Positions 25,776 to 34,794 of a stretch of 64,000 nt of DNA are shown piece after piece. The position numbers and the translations under genes are program-made. The notes beneath the pieces are model-generated. The model saw only the letters and a list, made by a program, of their open reading frames with translations, made no database searches and was not told the DNA's origin. Source of the DNA: CAYTLW01 sp964438735. Its GTDB lineage: Bacteria; Myxococcota_A; UBA9042. The stretch covers positions 27,671-91,670 of the forward strand of contig CAYTLW010000016.1 of NCBI GenBank assembly GCA_964438735.1, in the 5' to 3' direction. Position 1 is the first letter of the stretch. The number at the start of each line of letters is the position of its first letter.

Positions 25776-26743
25776 GTGTCTGGACCTCTGCGACTGATGA
25801 TCGCGAGAATCTCCTCGGGAGGAGTGGTCAGGCAGTGGTCGAGTTCGTAGACAGTGCCGGCGCTTTGCAGCGAAAACGCACGACTCAGCAGTTCTTCATG
25901 GGCCCAGGACGACAGCCAGAAAGCCGACGTCGAGAGCAAGGCCAGGGCATCGCTGCGCGACATGGGTCGGGTGGCGGTTCTGCTGCGGTTGGTGGACAGG
26001 CCGAGCACGCCGCCCAGGGGCATTACCCAGGGCTCGTCGGGCGATCGATAGGTCCACTGCGCCCAGCTCCAATGCCACCATCGACCCTGGGGATCCGGCA
26101 CCACGACGGCCCACTCGTCGCCGAGGCAACCGGTTTCGAATCGTTCGGCCAGGGTGGACTTGCCGCGGCCGCTGGTGCCGGCAACGACGAACGCCTGGCC
26201 GTCGGCTCGCAACGAACAGGCGTGAAGCATGAGCCCGCCTTTATGCGTGACGGCCTCGAGAGCCACGGCGAACGCGGCCTCCTTGGCGCCCTGGTAGGCT
26301 TCGTCGGGGCCGAATCCGCCCAGCGGATCCTCGTTGCGCAGGTCGAATTCTGCGACCTTGGCCTCGACGTCTACCCAGCCGCTTGCGAAGCGACCGTCGT
26401 ACCATCGCCGGGTCGTGCCGCGCTGCGAGTCTTTGGCAGCCCGAGACGCGGAAGCTGCGGCGTCGCCAGGTGCGTGGAGGTGGATCTCAATGGCGGCGGG
26501 CATTCCGGCAGGGTCGAGCCAGCGCGCTGCCTTGAGTTCGCCGCTGGCCAGGTTCAGGCCCATGCGCAGATCGCCGCAGGTGACGGTCGGCCGACCCGAA
26601 GTGGCTGCTTGACGGGACACCGCAGATTGTGTCGAGCCTGCTTCGATCGAGTGCATCTGGGTGGCATCCGGGGATGCGCGCCCCCCTGGTCGAGGCGAGG
26701 CCGCACCGTCAACACCGGCGGTCGATTGCCGCCGGCGGGCCAT
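25772..26743 (-). CDS. HprK-like P-loop protein of the RiPP locus
   Basis: 323 residues from the ATG at 26743, which shares one base with the precursor stop (TGATG). After about 50 low-complexity residues comes an alpha/beta body with GGLMLHACSLRADGQ directly before Walker A AGTSGRGKST (about residues 189-197). This arrangement is typical of the HPr kinase-related proteins found beside PqqD and radical SAM or lasso-peptide genes. A downstream LGDEWAVVVPDPQG supplies the probable Mg-binding acidic pair. It has no HPr partner here. It may phosphorylate the peptide or act as an ATP-driven helper; this is inferred from genomic company. A sixteen-codon extension upstream would overlap the precursor and is rejected. 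Confidence 0.8.
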   Translation of the reverse strand: MARRRQSTAGVDGAASPRPGGRASPDATQMHSIEAGSTQSAVSRQAATSGRPTVTCGDLRMGLNLASGELKAARWLDPAGMPAAIEIHLHAPGDAAASASRAAKDSQRGTTRRWYDGRFASGWVDVEAKVAEFDLRNEDPLGGFGPDEAYQGAKEAAFAVALEAVTHKGGLMLHACSLRADGQAFVVAGTSGRGKSTLAERFETGCLGDEWAVVVPDPQGRWWHWSWAQWTYRSPDEPWVMPLGGVLGLSTNRSRTATRPMSRSDALALLSTSAFWLSSWAHEELLSRAFSLQSAGTVYELDHCLTTPPEEILAIISRRGPDT

Positions 26744-26934
26744 CAGAGATTGTCGCAGTCGGGCGAATTGGTGCCGTCTGGGGCGCCGCATACATCGGTG
26801 CCGAGCAGCGCGGGAACCATCGCCGGCACGACCGAGTCCACGTCGGGCGTATCATACGGGCGCCGCCGTTCACTCTGTTCGTCCATCCTGGAGGAAGTGC
26901 GACCGGACTCGCCGTGGTTGTCATCTCGATTCAT
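26743..26934 (-). CDS. Candidate RiPP precursor peptide
   Basis: 63 residues. The N-terminal 25 are polar and charged. Residues 26-32 read PYDTPDV, matching the YxxPx(L/V) motif recognised by PqqD-like RiPP recognition elements. A hydrophobic segment follows (VVPAMVPALL), then a short core-like tail with Cys49 and Cys60 (TDVCGAPDG and SPDCDNL). The ATG at 26934 has CTGGAG about seven bases upstream; an ATG thirteen codons earlier has its purine run only two bases away. The stop overlaps the start of the HprK-like gene. Position, length, YxxP motif and paired Cys together support a modified peptide. No known precursor family is recognised. Confidence 0.7.
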   Translation of the reverse strand: MNRDDNHGESGRTSSRMDEQSERRRPYDTPDVDSVVPAMVPALLGTDVCGAPDGTNSPDCDNL

Positions 26935-26951
26935 GGTCTCGCTCCAGTTTG

Positions 26952-26969
26952 AGCGGGTCTCGACCCGCT
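26952..26969 (-). promoter_or_regulatory. Hairpin in the leader of the precursor gene
   Basis: A perfect inverted repeat with 8-base arms and a 2-base centre (AGCGGGTC..GACCCGCT) sits 17 bases before the precursor ATG and just after the giant gene's stop. It has no T-run, so it is not a standard terminator. It could protect the precursor mRNA or adjust its level relative to the giant gene. Confidence 0.4.
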
Positions 26970-27005
26970 TCATGTCTCCGCCTGACAGCGCGCCCTGGGG
27001 CGTGC

Positions 27006-30000
27006 TCAGTATACTAACACGGCATACGAGGTTTTGGTCGCCACGAGGATGTCGGGGAAGCCATCCCCGTTGAAATCACCCACGGAAGCCAGCCGGTATG
27101 TAGTGAATCCTGTCGAGCCGGGTGTGATCGGATCGCCAATCTTGAAGTCCAGGAACTCGTACGACGCGCCGGTCTTGACGACGCCGCCGCGCTTCAACGC
27201 ATGGCGAATCGGCAGCCAGGTCTGGCCGCCATCCGGTGCCCACTTCGGCCGCTGACCGAAGAGGGTATGGCTGTTGCCGCCGGACAGCCCGCCAAAGTTG
27301 CCGGCGCTGAAGATGTTGAGGAACCAGGCCTTGGTCTTGTAGCCGACCGAAGTCACCAGGGTGTCCGTGGTGCCCGTTATGGCCCCGCCCTTCAGGGCCA
27401 CGACCTTGCCCAGCTGGCTCGACAGCTTCTTGCCGTAGATCCAGTACAGCCAGGTCGTCTCGTTGGTGGATGCGTGCTGAATCGCCAGGTCGGGTACGCC
27501 GTCTCCGTCCAGCTCCACCTGGACCGCGCTGGTGAAGTTCTTGATTCCCGTGTCCTCGGGATACAGACGAACGGTCGTGGCGTCGGCCGAGCCGGTGCCG
27601 GTGTTCTTGCTCGACAGGGTGAGCTCGACGTCGCCTTTGAGCTCCCGGCCCATGAGCACGATGACGTGCGTGGACGTGGCGTACTGGCCGATCAGCAGGT
27701 CGTCATACTGGGTCCCGCCGCCGTCACCGTCGGGGAGGATGTTGCCTGCCGCTGCCAGGGTGATGCCGAAGATCGGGCTGCCGACACTGTCGACGCGCCG
27801 GATGACGGCCATGTTGTTGGCGGCACGATCGGCGGACTTCTCGATGTCGATGGTCTTCGGGCTGGACGCGGACCAGGCCGAGTTGCCGGGCAGTACCATG
27901 ACGCGCTCGTATGGGTTGGCCACGGTCTTGTCGACGGTGAAGGCGATGTCGCCAATGGCCACGCCGGAACCTGACTTGTCCCCATTGAAGTTGCCCGCAA
28001 CGCCCAGCGCGCGGATGGCGCGACTCGCCGCGGCGGTGATGCCCGTGACCACCACAGCGGCCGTGGTGTTCAGCTGCTTGTCCTTCTCGCCGAGGTGGAT
28101 ATGGACTTCGCGCAGCGAGGCTGTCGCGTCGCCGGATACCTTCTGGCCGTAGGACGCCACGAGGTCATCGATGCCGTCGCCGTTGACGTCGACGGGCCCG
28201 GACACCAGGTAACCGAAGCTCTTGGCCTTGGTGATGCACTGGTGGTTGGCGCCCGTGGCCTGCGACATCACCATATCCGCCACCTTGCCCGACGAATCAG
28301 CGGAACCGTAGACGATGCACAGCTGGCCGGTCCGGCCGCCATATGCGGCATCCGCCTTGCCGTCTCCGTTGAGGTCACCGACCGCCTTGGGGAAGCCCCA
28401 GATGAACTTGTCGGCGAAGCTGCCGGTGCCGGAGAACTTGGCGAAGTTCAGGCGCAGCTTGTCGGTGCTGACCGCGTCGCTGATCGGTCCCTTGTTGCCG
28501 GCGGCGTCGACGGCACGGATGGCGAAGTGGAACTTCGTGGCGCCATTGTCGATGGCTGGGGCGAACTGGCAGAGGTCGCTGGAACCGCGACCGTCGGGGC
28601 CCTCGACGATGAACGCGTCGGCCTTGCCCGGGTCGGCGGGGGTGTTGAACTTGGTGTCGGGCAGCTTCTTGACGTCGCAGGCGGCCTCGAAGGCGTTCTC
28701 GCTGTCGATGGCCTTGCGGGAATAGCGCACCTCGTAGCTGGTCGCTGCCTTGCCGCTGCTGCCATTATCCGCCACGGCGTTGAAGTTGAGCACCGCATAG
28801 GGCCGGCGGGGGTTCAGGTCCTTGTCCGTCAGCGCATTGATGGAGATCTTGGCCGGCGCGATCCAGTCCGCGGTCACCGTGAAGGAGGTCGACGCTTCGT
28901 TGCCTGCGGCATCGCTCACCTTGGCGATGATCTGGGCGGTGGCGTTTTCGGGCACGGTGGCGAACTTCACCTCGATGATCTCGGACACATCGCCGCTGAA
29001 CTCGAACGGCGTGGTCACACCGGTGGCGCCCAGGTCCACGGCCTTGCCGTCGCCCGGGTCGTAGGCCAACTGCGTCAGCTTGCCGCCCTTGAGGCTCGCA
29101 TCATCCACCTTGAGGCTGGCGTGCAGCTGGTGCTTGTTCTTCTGCGCGTCCTGGTCATCGGCCAGGGCGTAGGTCACCGAGTCGCCGCTCGCGGGCGTGG
29201 TGACGCCAAGCACGGTGGCCTTGACGAAGGCCACCTTGGGGTGGGCCAGGTCGACCAGCAGCGCGACGGGACCCGAGCTGCCCTTGGCGTCGGCACCGGC
29301 CAGCACCTTGGCTTCGAGCTTGAATTTGTCGCCATCCTTGAGCGCCACCGTGAAGGTCGCCGTGCTGTTGCTCGGCGTCGCGGACTGGCTCTCCTTGTCG
29401 TCCTTGAACAGCTTGACGGCGGAGACGCTGCCGCACGGGCCCACGTACTGAACCTTGGCCTCGAGCTCGACACCGGCGCAGTCCTTGCCGGGCGAAGCGC
29501 ACTTGCTGGTATTGACCACGCCGTCTGCCGGCAAGCCGGTCAGTGAGACCAGGCAGCCGGAGAGCTTGACCTGGAAGCCGCGCTCCATGGGCGTCTTGTT
29601 GCCGTTGGCGTCGGTGCACGTCACCCGCGCGACGTAGTTGGTCGTCTTGCCAAATGGGATCGTCACCGACTGGACGGGCTCGCTGCCACCGCCGTTGGAG
29701 ACGGTGTCGCTGGCGATCTTGGTGAAGGACGGGCAATTGGCGAACTTGTCGTCGCAATCGGTGCCCAACTCCAGCTGCCAGGACGTCGCGCCACCGCAAC
29801 CGAAGGTCACATCCACCTGGTATCCGCCCGTTTTGGCGTCGGAGTCCTGGGCGTCGCCCAGCACCTGAGCCTGCGTGGGCGCATCGATCGTCACCGTGGG
29901 AGGCAGGGTATCGACCGTGATCTGAGCCGGCGTCGTGCCGATAATGTTCGTATTGGCGCAGCTGTCCTTGAGCGTCGCCGTCAAGGTGTGTTCGCCATCG

Positions 30001-33000
30001 GCAAGCGCCTTGTACAGCGAGTGAGCGAACGTCACCACACCGCTCTTGAAGGCCACCGACCCGATGGTCTTGTTGCCATCCTTCAACGTCACCGCCTGGC
30101 CCTCGACGTCGCTGTTCGGGCTGCTGACGACCACGTCGAGCTTATCCTTGTCGGCGGCCAGCAGCGGAGTCTGGGCCGGCGAGGTGAACTTGCCTTCCGG
30201 CTTGATGGTGTTGACGTCGAGTTTGCCGCACAGCTTTTCGGCGCTGACGTTGCCGACGAGATCGGTCGCCTGCGCGTTCACCGTGGCGCTGCCTTCGGGC
30301 AGCTTGATGGCGACGCCGGCGGTCTTGTTGGCGGCGGTTGTTCCCTTGGCCGTATTGCCCGCCGTATCGTAGATCGTGGCCACTTCACCCGCCTCCTTGG
30401 TGGTGACGGCGAAAGCAAACGCCCCGGACGGCGTCTTGGAAGCGGCGCTTAGGCAGCCGGCGGGCACGTCCTTGATATCCGGCGGCAGGCAGCTGCTCAC
30501 CTCGGGCGCCACGCGATCGATGAGGATCCTGCGGTAGCGCGAGGAGCTCTCCTTGGTGTCCATGGAGCTGATCCAGGTGGACTTGCCCGGACCCGAAGCG
30601 GGCTTCTCCGCCTCGGCCACGAAGGTATGGGTGCCATCGGCCGCGGCGGCGATGTTCAATATGACGTTGCCGAGCCCGGTCTTGTCCGAGGCGATCACCT
30701 TGAAGCCTGCGGTGGCGCAAGCGTCGCCCTTCGCCGTGGAGGCGTTGCTGCAGATGCGTACATTGCTGCCCGCTGGCAGGCCGATCACCGCCACACCGTG
30801 CGTGGTGGTGGCCTTGGCGTTCCAGGGCAAGGCGCACTTCTTGTCGGGCGCGCAGACGCCGACTGGGCAGGGAGCACTGCTGCTGCAGGCCTTATCCTCG
30901 ACGAAGACCGTACCCGTGAGGCGCACCTCGGCCTGGTCGCTGATCACCTCGATGACAAAGTCCTTCTTGGTGCTGTTGCCCAATGGATCGGTCGCCTCGA
31001 AGGACAACTTGATGTTCTTGCCGTCGGGCAAGGAGATGACGCCCCAGGTCACCAGACCGGTGGCGCCGTCCTTGATGGACTCGAACGACTTCGACTTGGG
31101 CTCGCTGTGCAGCTTGCCGTCATCGTCGAAGATCTTCAGCGTGAGTTTCGAAGTGGCGGGCAGGCCGCCGATAACCAAGGCGACCTCGGTCTGCATGCCG
31201 TTGTCTGGGTTGCCGTCGATATCGGACACGGCCAGCACGGGCGTGGTCTGCGGTGCCTTGAGGGCGCCGAAGACCGGGGCGGAGCGATCGACCGTCACCT
31301 TCACGTCGGCGGAGCTGGCCGTCTGCGCGGCCTCGTCTGTGACCTTGGCCGACAGCGTGCAGGTCTCGTTGTTCTGCAAGGTCACCTGCTTGAAGGTGGC
31401 CTTGTCCGCAGCGACGTTCGCCTTGGCGGTTGTGGGCTTGCCCTTTCCGCAGGTGATCGACAACTCGGCCTCGGAGCCATCGGCGACGTCCTTGGTGCTG
31501 ACCACCACGTCCAGGATGCAATCGCTGGCGCCAGCGAGGCATTCGGAGCTCGCGCCGTTGTAGATGGCGCCATCCTTGGGCGCATCGATCGTCACGGTCG
31601 GCTTGCTGGTCTTGTAGGTGATCACCAGCGCCTGGCCGATGCCTTCGACGTTGCTGCCCTTGGGCGTGGCGCCGACCAGCACTTCATTGGCGCCGGAGGC
31701 GAGCCCGGCCACCGCAAGCGTGTACACGCCACCGGCGCCCTCGCTGACGGTCACGTTGCCATAGGCCTGATTGCTCTTGTTGACGTACAGGGCGACGGTC
31801 GCGCCGCTGATGGGCTTGTTGCCGTCCGATTCGCTGACCTTGACCTTGAGGGTGACCGAATCGGTCGCCACGGAGGTGGACTGGGTCGGCTGCACCCACT
31901 CCACCTTGACCGCGTTATCCTTCAACGTGACGGTCATGGGATCGGTGGTCGTGACGTTCCCGACCGGGTCGGTGGCGGTCAGAACGAGCTTGTTCTCGCC
32001 CGACGTCAGGGTGACGGCGGGGAACTTCACCTTGTTGCTGGCGCCGCTCTTCTGGCAGGGCGTGATCTTCAGACTGCCGACGGCCAGGCAGACCTCGACC
32101 TCGGTACCGGGCTGCTCATCGACCACCTCGACGACCACGTCGGTCTGGTAGCCCTTCGCCGCCGACGCATCCGGGTGCACCAGCGGATCGAGGATCAGCG
32201 ACGCCGGCTCGGTGAACTTCACCGACGGCGGGGTGGTGTCGACCGTCACCTTCGCGCTCCCTGCGCTGCAGGCGGAGTCGGAGGCCAGGTTGCCGTAGGA
32301 ATCGGTGGCGTCGACGGTGAGCGTGTAGACGCCGTCCGGGATCTGCTTGGGCGGCGTGCCGACCAGCAGGGAGAGGTCGCCGGAGAAGCCAGACGGCCCG
32401 ATGGTGCCGATAGGCGTGGGGCCAAAGGTCAACTTATCCGAGGTCTTCAGCGTCGCCATCAGTTTGGCGTCCTCGAGATCGCTGGCCTGGACCGTCACCT
32501 TGATCGACTGCGCCTTGGTGGCGATATCGGCCGCCGGCTGGGTCAACTTCAGGCAGGGCGCTGGCAGGCCGACCTTGAACGCGACCTCGGTGCTCTTGGC
32601 CGGGTTCGGCGCGTCATCGCGGGCCTCGCAGGAGATGTCGTGGCCCAGGGCCGTGTCGTCGGTGTCCAGGACCACAGCAATGGTCAGCGTCGCCGCGCCG
32701 GCGCTGTACTTGGCGCTGCCCACGGCCTTGGTGCCGAAGACGGCTGCGGCTTCGTTCTTGCGGCAGAAGATGCTGATGGTGGAGCCATCGGTGCCGCTGG
32801 TGAGGGTGACCTCGAAGTCGGTCTCGTAGATGGTCGCCGTGGCCTTGTCGCCGTCGTCCTTGGCCAGCAGGATCGCTTTCGCCGCCGGCTTGCTGATCGC
32901 CAGAGAGGCCGCCTCGACGAAGACGTCGTAGACCACCTCGGCGCTGTCGACGAGCCCGCAGGAGTTGGTCGCTGTGACTTTGACGGTCTGCTTGCCAGAT

Positions 33001-34067
33001 TTGGTGAAGCTGAGCGCCTGGCTGAACTTGCCCGTGACGTCGATCTTGGTCTTGAAGCTTTTGCCGTCGGCCTCGATGACGATGGCGTCGGCGTCGCCGG
33101 GGGTCAGGGTATCCACCGTGCCGGTGAGCACGATATCGATGCCGTTGGCGGGGTTCTTGTCGTCGTCGTTGGCCAGGCTGAGCGTGCCAGCAGCCGGCAG
33201 GAGGTTGCCGACGGTGGGCTTGTCGGTGGTGATCTTGACGACCAGCGGGTCGGACTGCCCGACTGGACGATCGGCGTGCTGGCTGTCGCTGGCGAAGGCG
33301 ATGACCGTCGCCTGCTTGTTGGCGATGCCGCTGTCCTTGGTCGCCAGCGTGGCCTGGAGCGTGGCCTCGGTGGCCTGGCCCAGCGACGTCGGCTTGTCCT
33401 TGTAGTCGGTCGTCGCGCCGTCGATGTCGGTGACCTTGAGCCACACGGTGTCACAGCCCTTGCTCTTGGAGGTGACCTTGACCGGCTGCTGGAAGCCGAC
33501 GGTGCCCGGATCCTGGTCGGCGGTCAGGCAGGCGGTGATGGCGCCGAGTTCGACCACGCACTGATCGTCGCAGTGCAGGGTGAAGGTCTTGATGGCCGGC
33601 GCGACGGTGGCGCCGGTCAGCTGCGCACTGACGGTGATATTGGACTGCTTGGGCGCGCATGGCAGGACCACATTGTCGACGCGTGCAGCGTTGCTCGTGA
33701 CCTTGGCCTCGGTGGTCTGGCCGCCGTCGACCTTGACCTGCACGATCGTGCCGTCGGGCACGTTCTCGGTGGCGATGACGACGTTGACCTGGAAGGCCTT
33801 GACGCCGGTGTTCTTGTCCTTGTCCAGCGTCAGGTCGACGTGGGTGACCGGGTCCACCAGGGCGTTGCCACCGGCGATCTCGACGGAGAAGGAGACCTTC
33901 GCAGCGGGCGGCTGCTCGATATCGGTGTCGCCTGCGTCCACATCGGCGCCAGCGTCGACCACTGGTGGCCCGACGACGACGGACGTATCGGAGCAAGACG
34001 AAAGCAATGCCACGACGGCGACGGCCCACAAGGCCTGGCGAGCGAATCGCGTTGGTTGCGTATTCAT
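27006..34067 (-). CDS. Giant surface lipoprotein with Ig-like and FG-GAP repeats
   Basis: 2,353 residues. The signal peptide ends in lipobox LLSSC, followed by a Val/Asp/Ala linker. Up to about residue 1,880 it is a chain of beta-sandwich modules of about 90-110 residues, with recurring joins such as ITVDTLPPTVTIDAP, VTVDTTPPSVKFTEP and DPVGNVTTTDP, as in bacterial Ig-like adhesins. A few Cys pairs are scattered through it. The last 470 residues have FG-GAP/beta-propeller motifs (VGDLNGDGKADAAYG, DVNGDGIDDLV, VELDGDGVPDLAI, VGDFNGDGFPDILVATK), calcium-binding loops like those of alpha integrins. It should stand on the outer membrane as a long fibre with a propeller tip. It lies between the pqqD-like gene and the precursor gene on the same strand. 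Confidence 0.85.
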   Translation of the reverse strand: MNTQPTRFARQALWAVAVVALLSSCSDTSVVVGPPVVDAGADVDAGDTDIEQPPAAKVSFSVEIAGGNALVDPVTHVDLTLDKDKNTGVKAFQVNVVIATENVPDGTIVQVKVDGGQTTEAKVTSNAARVDNVVLPCAPKQSNITVSAQLTGATVAPAIKTFTLHCDDQCVVELGAITACLTADQDPGTVGFQQPVKVTSKSKGCDTVWLKVTDIDGATTDYKDKPTSLGQATEATLQATLATKDSGIANKQATVIAFASDSQHADRPVGQSDPLVVKITTDKPTVGNLLPAAGTLSLANDDDKNPANGIDIVLTGTVDTLTPGDADAIVIEADGKSFKTKIDVTGKFSQALSFTKSGKQTVKVTATNSCGLVDSAEVVYDVFVEAASLAISKPAAKAILLAKDDGDKATATIYETDFEVTLTSGTDGSTISIFCRKNEAAAVFGTKAVGSAKYSAGAATLTIAVVLDTDDTALGHDISCEARDDAPNPAKSTEVAFKVGLPAPCLKLTQPAADIATKAQSIKVTVQASDLEDAKLMATLKTSDKLTFGPTPIGTIGPSGFSGDLSLLVGTPPKQIPDGVYTLTVDATDSYGNLASDSACSAGSAKVTVDTTPPSVKFTEPASLILDPLVHPDASAAKGYQTDVVVEVVDEQPGTEVEVCLAVGSLKITPCQKSGASNKVKFPAVTLTSGENKLVLTATDPVGNVTTTDPMTVTLKDNAVKVEWVQPTQSTSVATDSVTLKVKVSESDGNKPISGATVALYVNKSNQAYGNVTVSEGAGGVYTLAVAGLASGANEVLVGATPKGSNVEGIGQALVITYKTSKPTVTIDAPKDGAIYNGASSECLAGASDCILDVVVSTKDVADGSEAELSITCGKGKPTTAKANVAADKATFKQVTLQNNETCTLSAKVTDEAAQTASSADVKVTVDRSAPVFGALKAPQTTPVLAVSDIDGNPDNGMQTEVALVIGGLPATSKLTLKIFDDDGKLHSEPKSKSFESIKDGATGLVTWGVISLPDGKNIKLSFEATDPLGNSTKKDFVIEVISDQAEVRLTGTVFVEDKACSSSAPCPVGVCAPDKKCALPWNAKATTTHGVAVIGLPAGSNVRICSNASTAKGDACATAGFKVIASDKTGLGNVILNIAAAADGTHTFVAEAEKPASGPGKSTWISSMDTKESSSRYRRILIDRVAPEVSSCLPPDIKDVPAGCLSAASKTPSGAFAFAVTTKEAGEVATIYDTAGNTAKGTTAANKTAGVAIKLPEGSATVNAQATDLVGNVSAEKLCGKLDVNTIKPEGKFTSPAQTPLLAADKDKLDVVVSSPNSDVEGQAVTLKDGNKTIGSVAFKSGVVTFAHSLYKALADGEHTLTATLKDSCANTNIIGTTPAQITVDTLPPTVTIDAPTQAQVLGDAQDSDAKTGGYQVDVTFGCGGATSWQLELGTDCDDKFANCPSFTKIASDTVSNGGGSEPVQSVTIPFGKTTNYVARVTCTDANGNKTPMERGFQVKLSGCLVSLTGLPADGVVNTSKCASPGKDCAGVELEAKVQYVGPCGSVSAVKLFKDDKESQSATPSNSTATFTVALKDGDKFKLEAKVLAGADAKGSSGPVALLVDLAHPKVAFVKATVLGVTTPASGDSVTYALADDQDAQKNKHQLHASLKVDDASLKGGKLTQLAYDPGDGKAVDLGATGVTTPFEFSGDVSEIIEVKFATVPENATAQIIAKVSDAAGNEASTSFTVTADWIAPAKISINALTDKDLNPRRPYAVLNFNAVADNGSSGKAATSYEVRYSRKAIDSENAFEAACDVKKLPDTKFNTPADPGKADAFIVEGPDGRGSSDLCQFAPAIDNGATKFHFAIRAVDAAGNKGPISDAVSTDKLRLNFAKFSGTGSFADKFIWGFPKAVGDLNGDGKADAAYGGRTGQLCIVYGSADSSGKVADMVMSQATGANHQCITKAKSFGYLVSGPVDVNGDGIDDLVASYGQKVSGDATASLREVHIHLGEKDKQLNTTAAVVVTGITAAASRAIRALGVAGNFNGDKSGSGVAIGDIAFTVDKTVANPYERVMVLPGNSAWSASSPKTIDIEKSADRAANNMAVIRRVDSVGSPIFGITLAAAGNILPDGDGGGTQYDDLLIGQYATSTHVIVLMGRELKGDVELTLSSKNTGTGSADATTVRLYPEDTGIKNFTSAVQVELDGDGVPDLAIQHASTNETTWLYWIYGKKLSSQLGKVVALKGGAITGTTDTLVTSVGYKTKAWFLNIFSAGNFGGLSGGNSHTLFGQRPKWAPDGGQTWLPIRHALKRGGVVKTGASYEFLDFKIGDPITPGSTGFTTYRLASVGDFNGDGFPDILVATKTSYAVLVY

Positions 34068-34170
34068 GCCTGTTCTCTCCTGGTGTCAGCCTCGTACGGC
34101 CGACCGGTCGGGATGGACGACTCCGGGTGGTGGTTACCTGTGCATCGGTGTCGTCAGCGGACCTTTATCA

Positions 34171-34266
34171 GACCCGCGCGCATGTGCGTACCTTGCCAAC
34201 TTCGAACTGCGCCGGCAAACCTGCGGCGTTGCAACTACCCGCAAACTCAGTATTGAGTCCCGCCAT
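34171..34266 (-). CDS. Possible small peptide after the PqqD-like gene
   Basis: A 31-codon frame in the 209-base gap between the PqqD-like gene and the giant lipoprotein gene, starting MAGLNTEFAGSC and ending KVRTCARV, with two Cys. There is no good ribosome binding site and its third-position GC is clearly lower than that of neighbours. It is recorded because small Cys-bearing peptides next to a PqqD gene are candidate precursors. It may equally be non-coding leader sequence. A second short frame overlaps the PqqD stop by TGATG (starting MSGQWRDS) and is no better supported. Confidence 0.2.
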
Positions 34267-34276
34267 TGTCCGCTCA

Positions 34277-34588
34277 TCAATCGCCCCCGGCGGAGCCAAG
34301 GACTCCCGTTGGCTGGAACGCCAGCCGGCGCTCGACCAGCGTGGTTGCGAAGGCCTGTACGTCGCGCTCAGCTTCCGAGCGCTCGACGTCGAATTGCTGC
34401 AAAAGGGTGTCCACAAGGTCGCCGATGGTCTGCGGTCCGGAGACCAGGCGGCCGAACAACGTCACCGCGGTGGGCACATGTACGTGGTGGAACGAACGAT
34501 CATCCGTCACGATGAAATACTCGCCACCGACCAGCCGATGGGCCGCGCCAGCATGCAGGCTCAGCACCGACTCTGCTGCCATCTTCAT
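34277..34588 (-). CDS. PqqD-like peptide recognition protein
   Basis: 103 residues from the ATG at 34588, which has GGGAG four bases upstream. The PqqD fold is visible: HRLVGGEYFIVTDDRSFHHV (beta strands), then TAVTLFGRLVSGPQTIGDLVD and LLQQFDVERSEAERDVQAFATTLVERRL (helices). PqqD-like proteins bind the leader of a precursor peptide and present it to a radical SAM enzyme; the YxxP motif in the 63-residue peptide fits this. It is the first gene of the region, 209 bases before the giant lipoprotein gene, and about 7 kb from the other RiPP genes. A frame extension of 25 codons upstream has no matching family sequence. TTGACA at 34793-34788 may be part of its promoter. Confidence 0.82.
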   Translation of the reverse strand: MKMAAESVLSLHAGAAHRLVGGEYFIVTDDRSFHHVHVPTAVTLFGRLVSGPQTIGDLVDTLLQQFDVERSEAERDVQAFATTLVERRLAFQPTGVLGSAGGD

Positions 34589-34794
34589 CTCACTCCCGTC
34601 CGGCCGCAGGACATGCGCAACCGGCCCGAATGCGTTGCCGGCGCTGATGTGGAGGATCAACACCGCTGCCGAACGTCAGCGATGCGCCCGGGGAAAACCC
34701 CACACATGGCATGACGTCAAGAGCGCCGCATTATGCCTCCGGCACCACCGGGTGACAACCCCGAGGAAATCTGAGCTTCCCTTTTATTGTCAAC

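Noticed and set aside
30627..34256. A 1,209-codon open frame on the plus strand, opposite the giant lipoprotein gene
   Set aside because: It mirrors the codon pattern of the minus-strand gene, is full of Val/Gly/Asp/Leu/Arg without domains, and has no signal or ribosome site; the minus frame has a lipobox, Ig-like joins and FG-GAP repeats.
34717..34737. GGGGAAAACCCC-like and nearby AT-rich bases considered as a terminator after tsaB
   Set aside because: The stem is only four base pairs and lacks a T-run on the minus strand.
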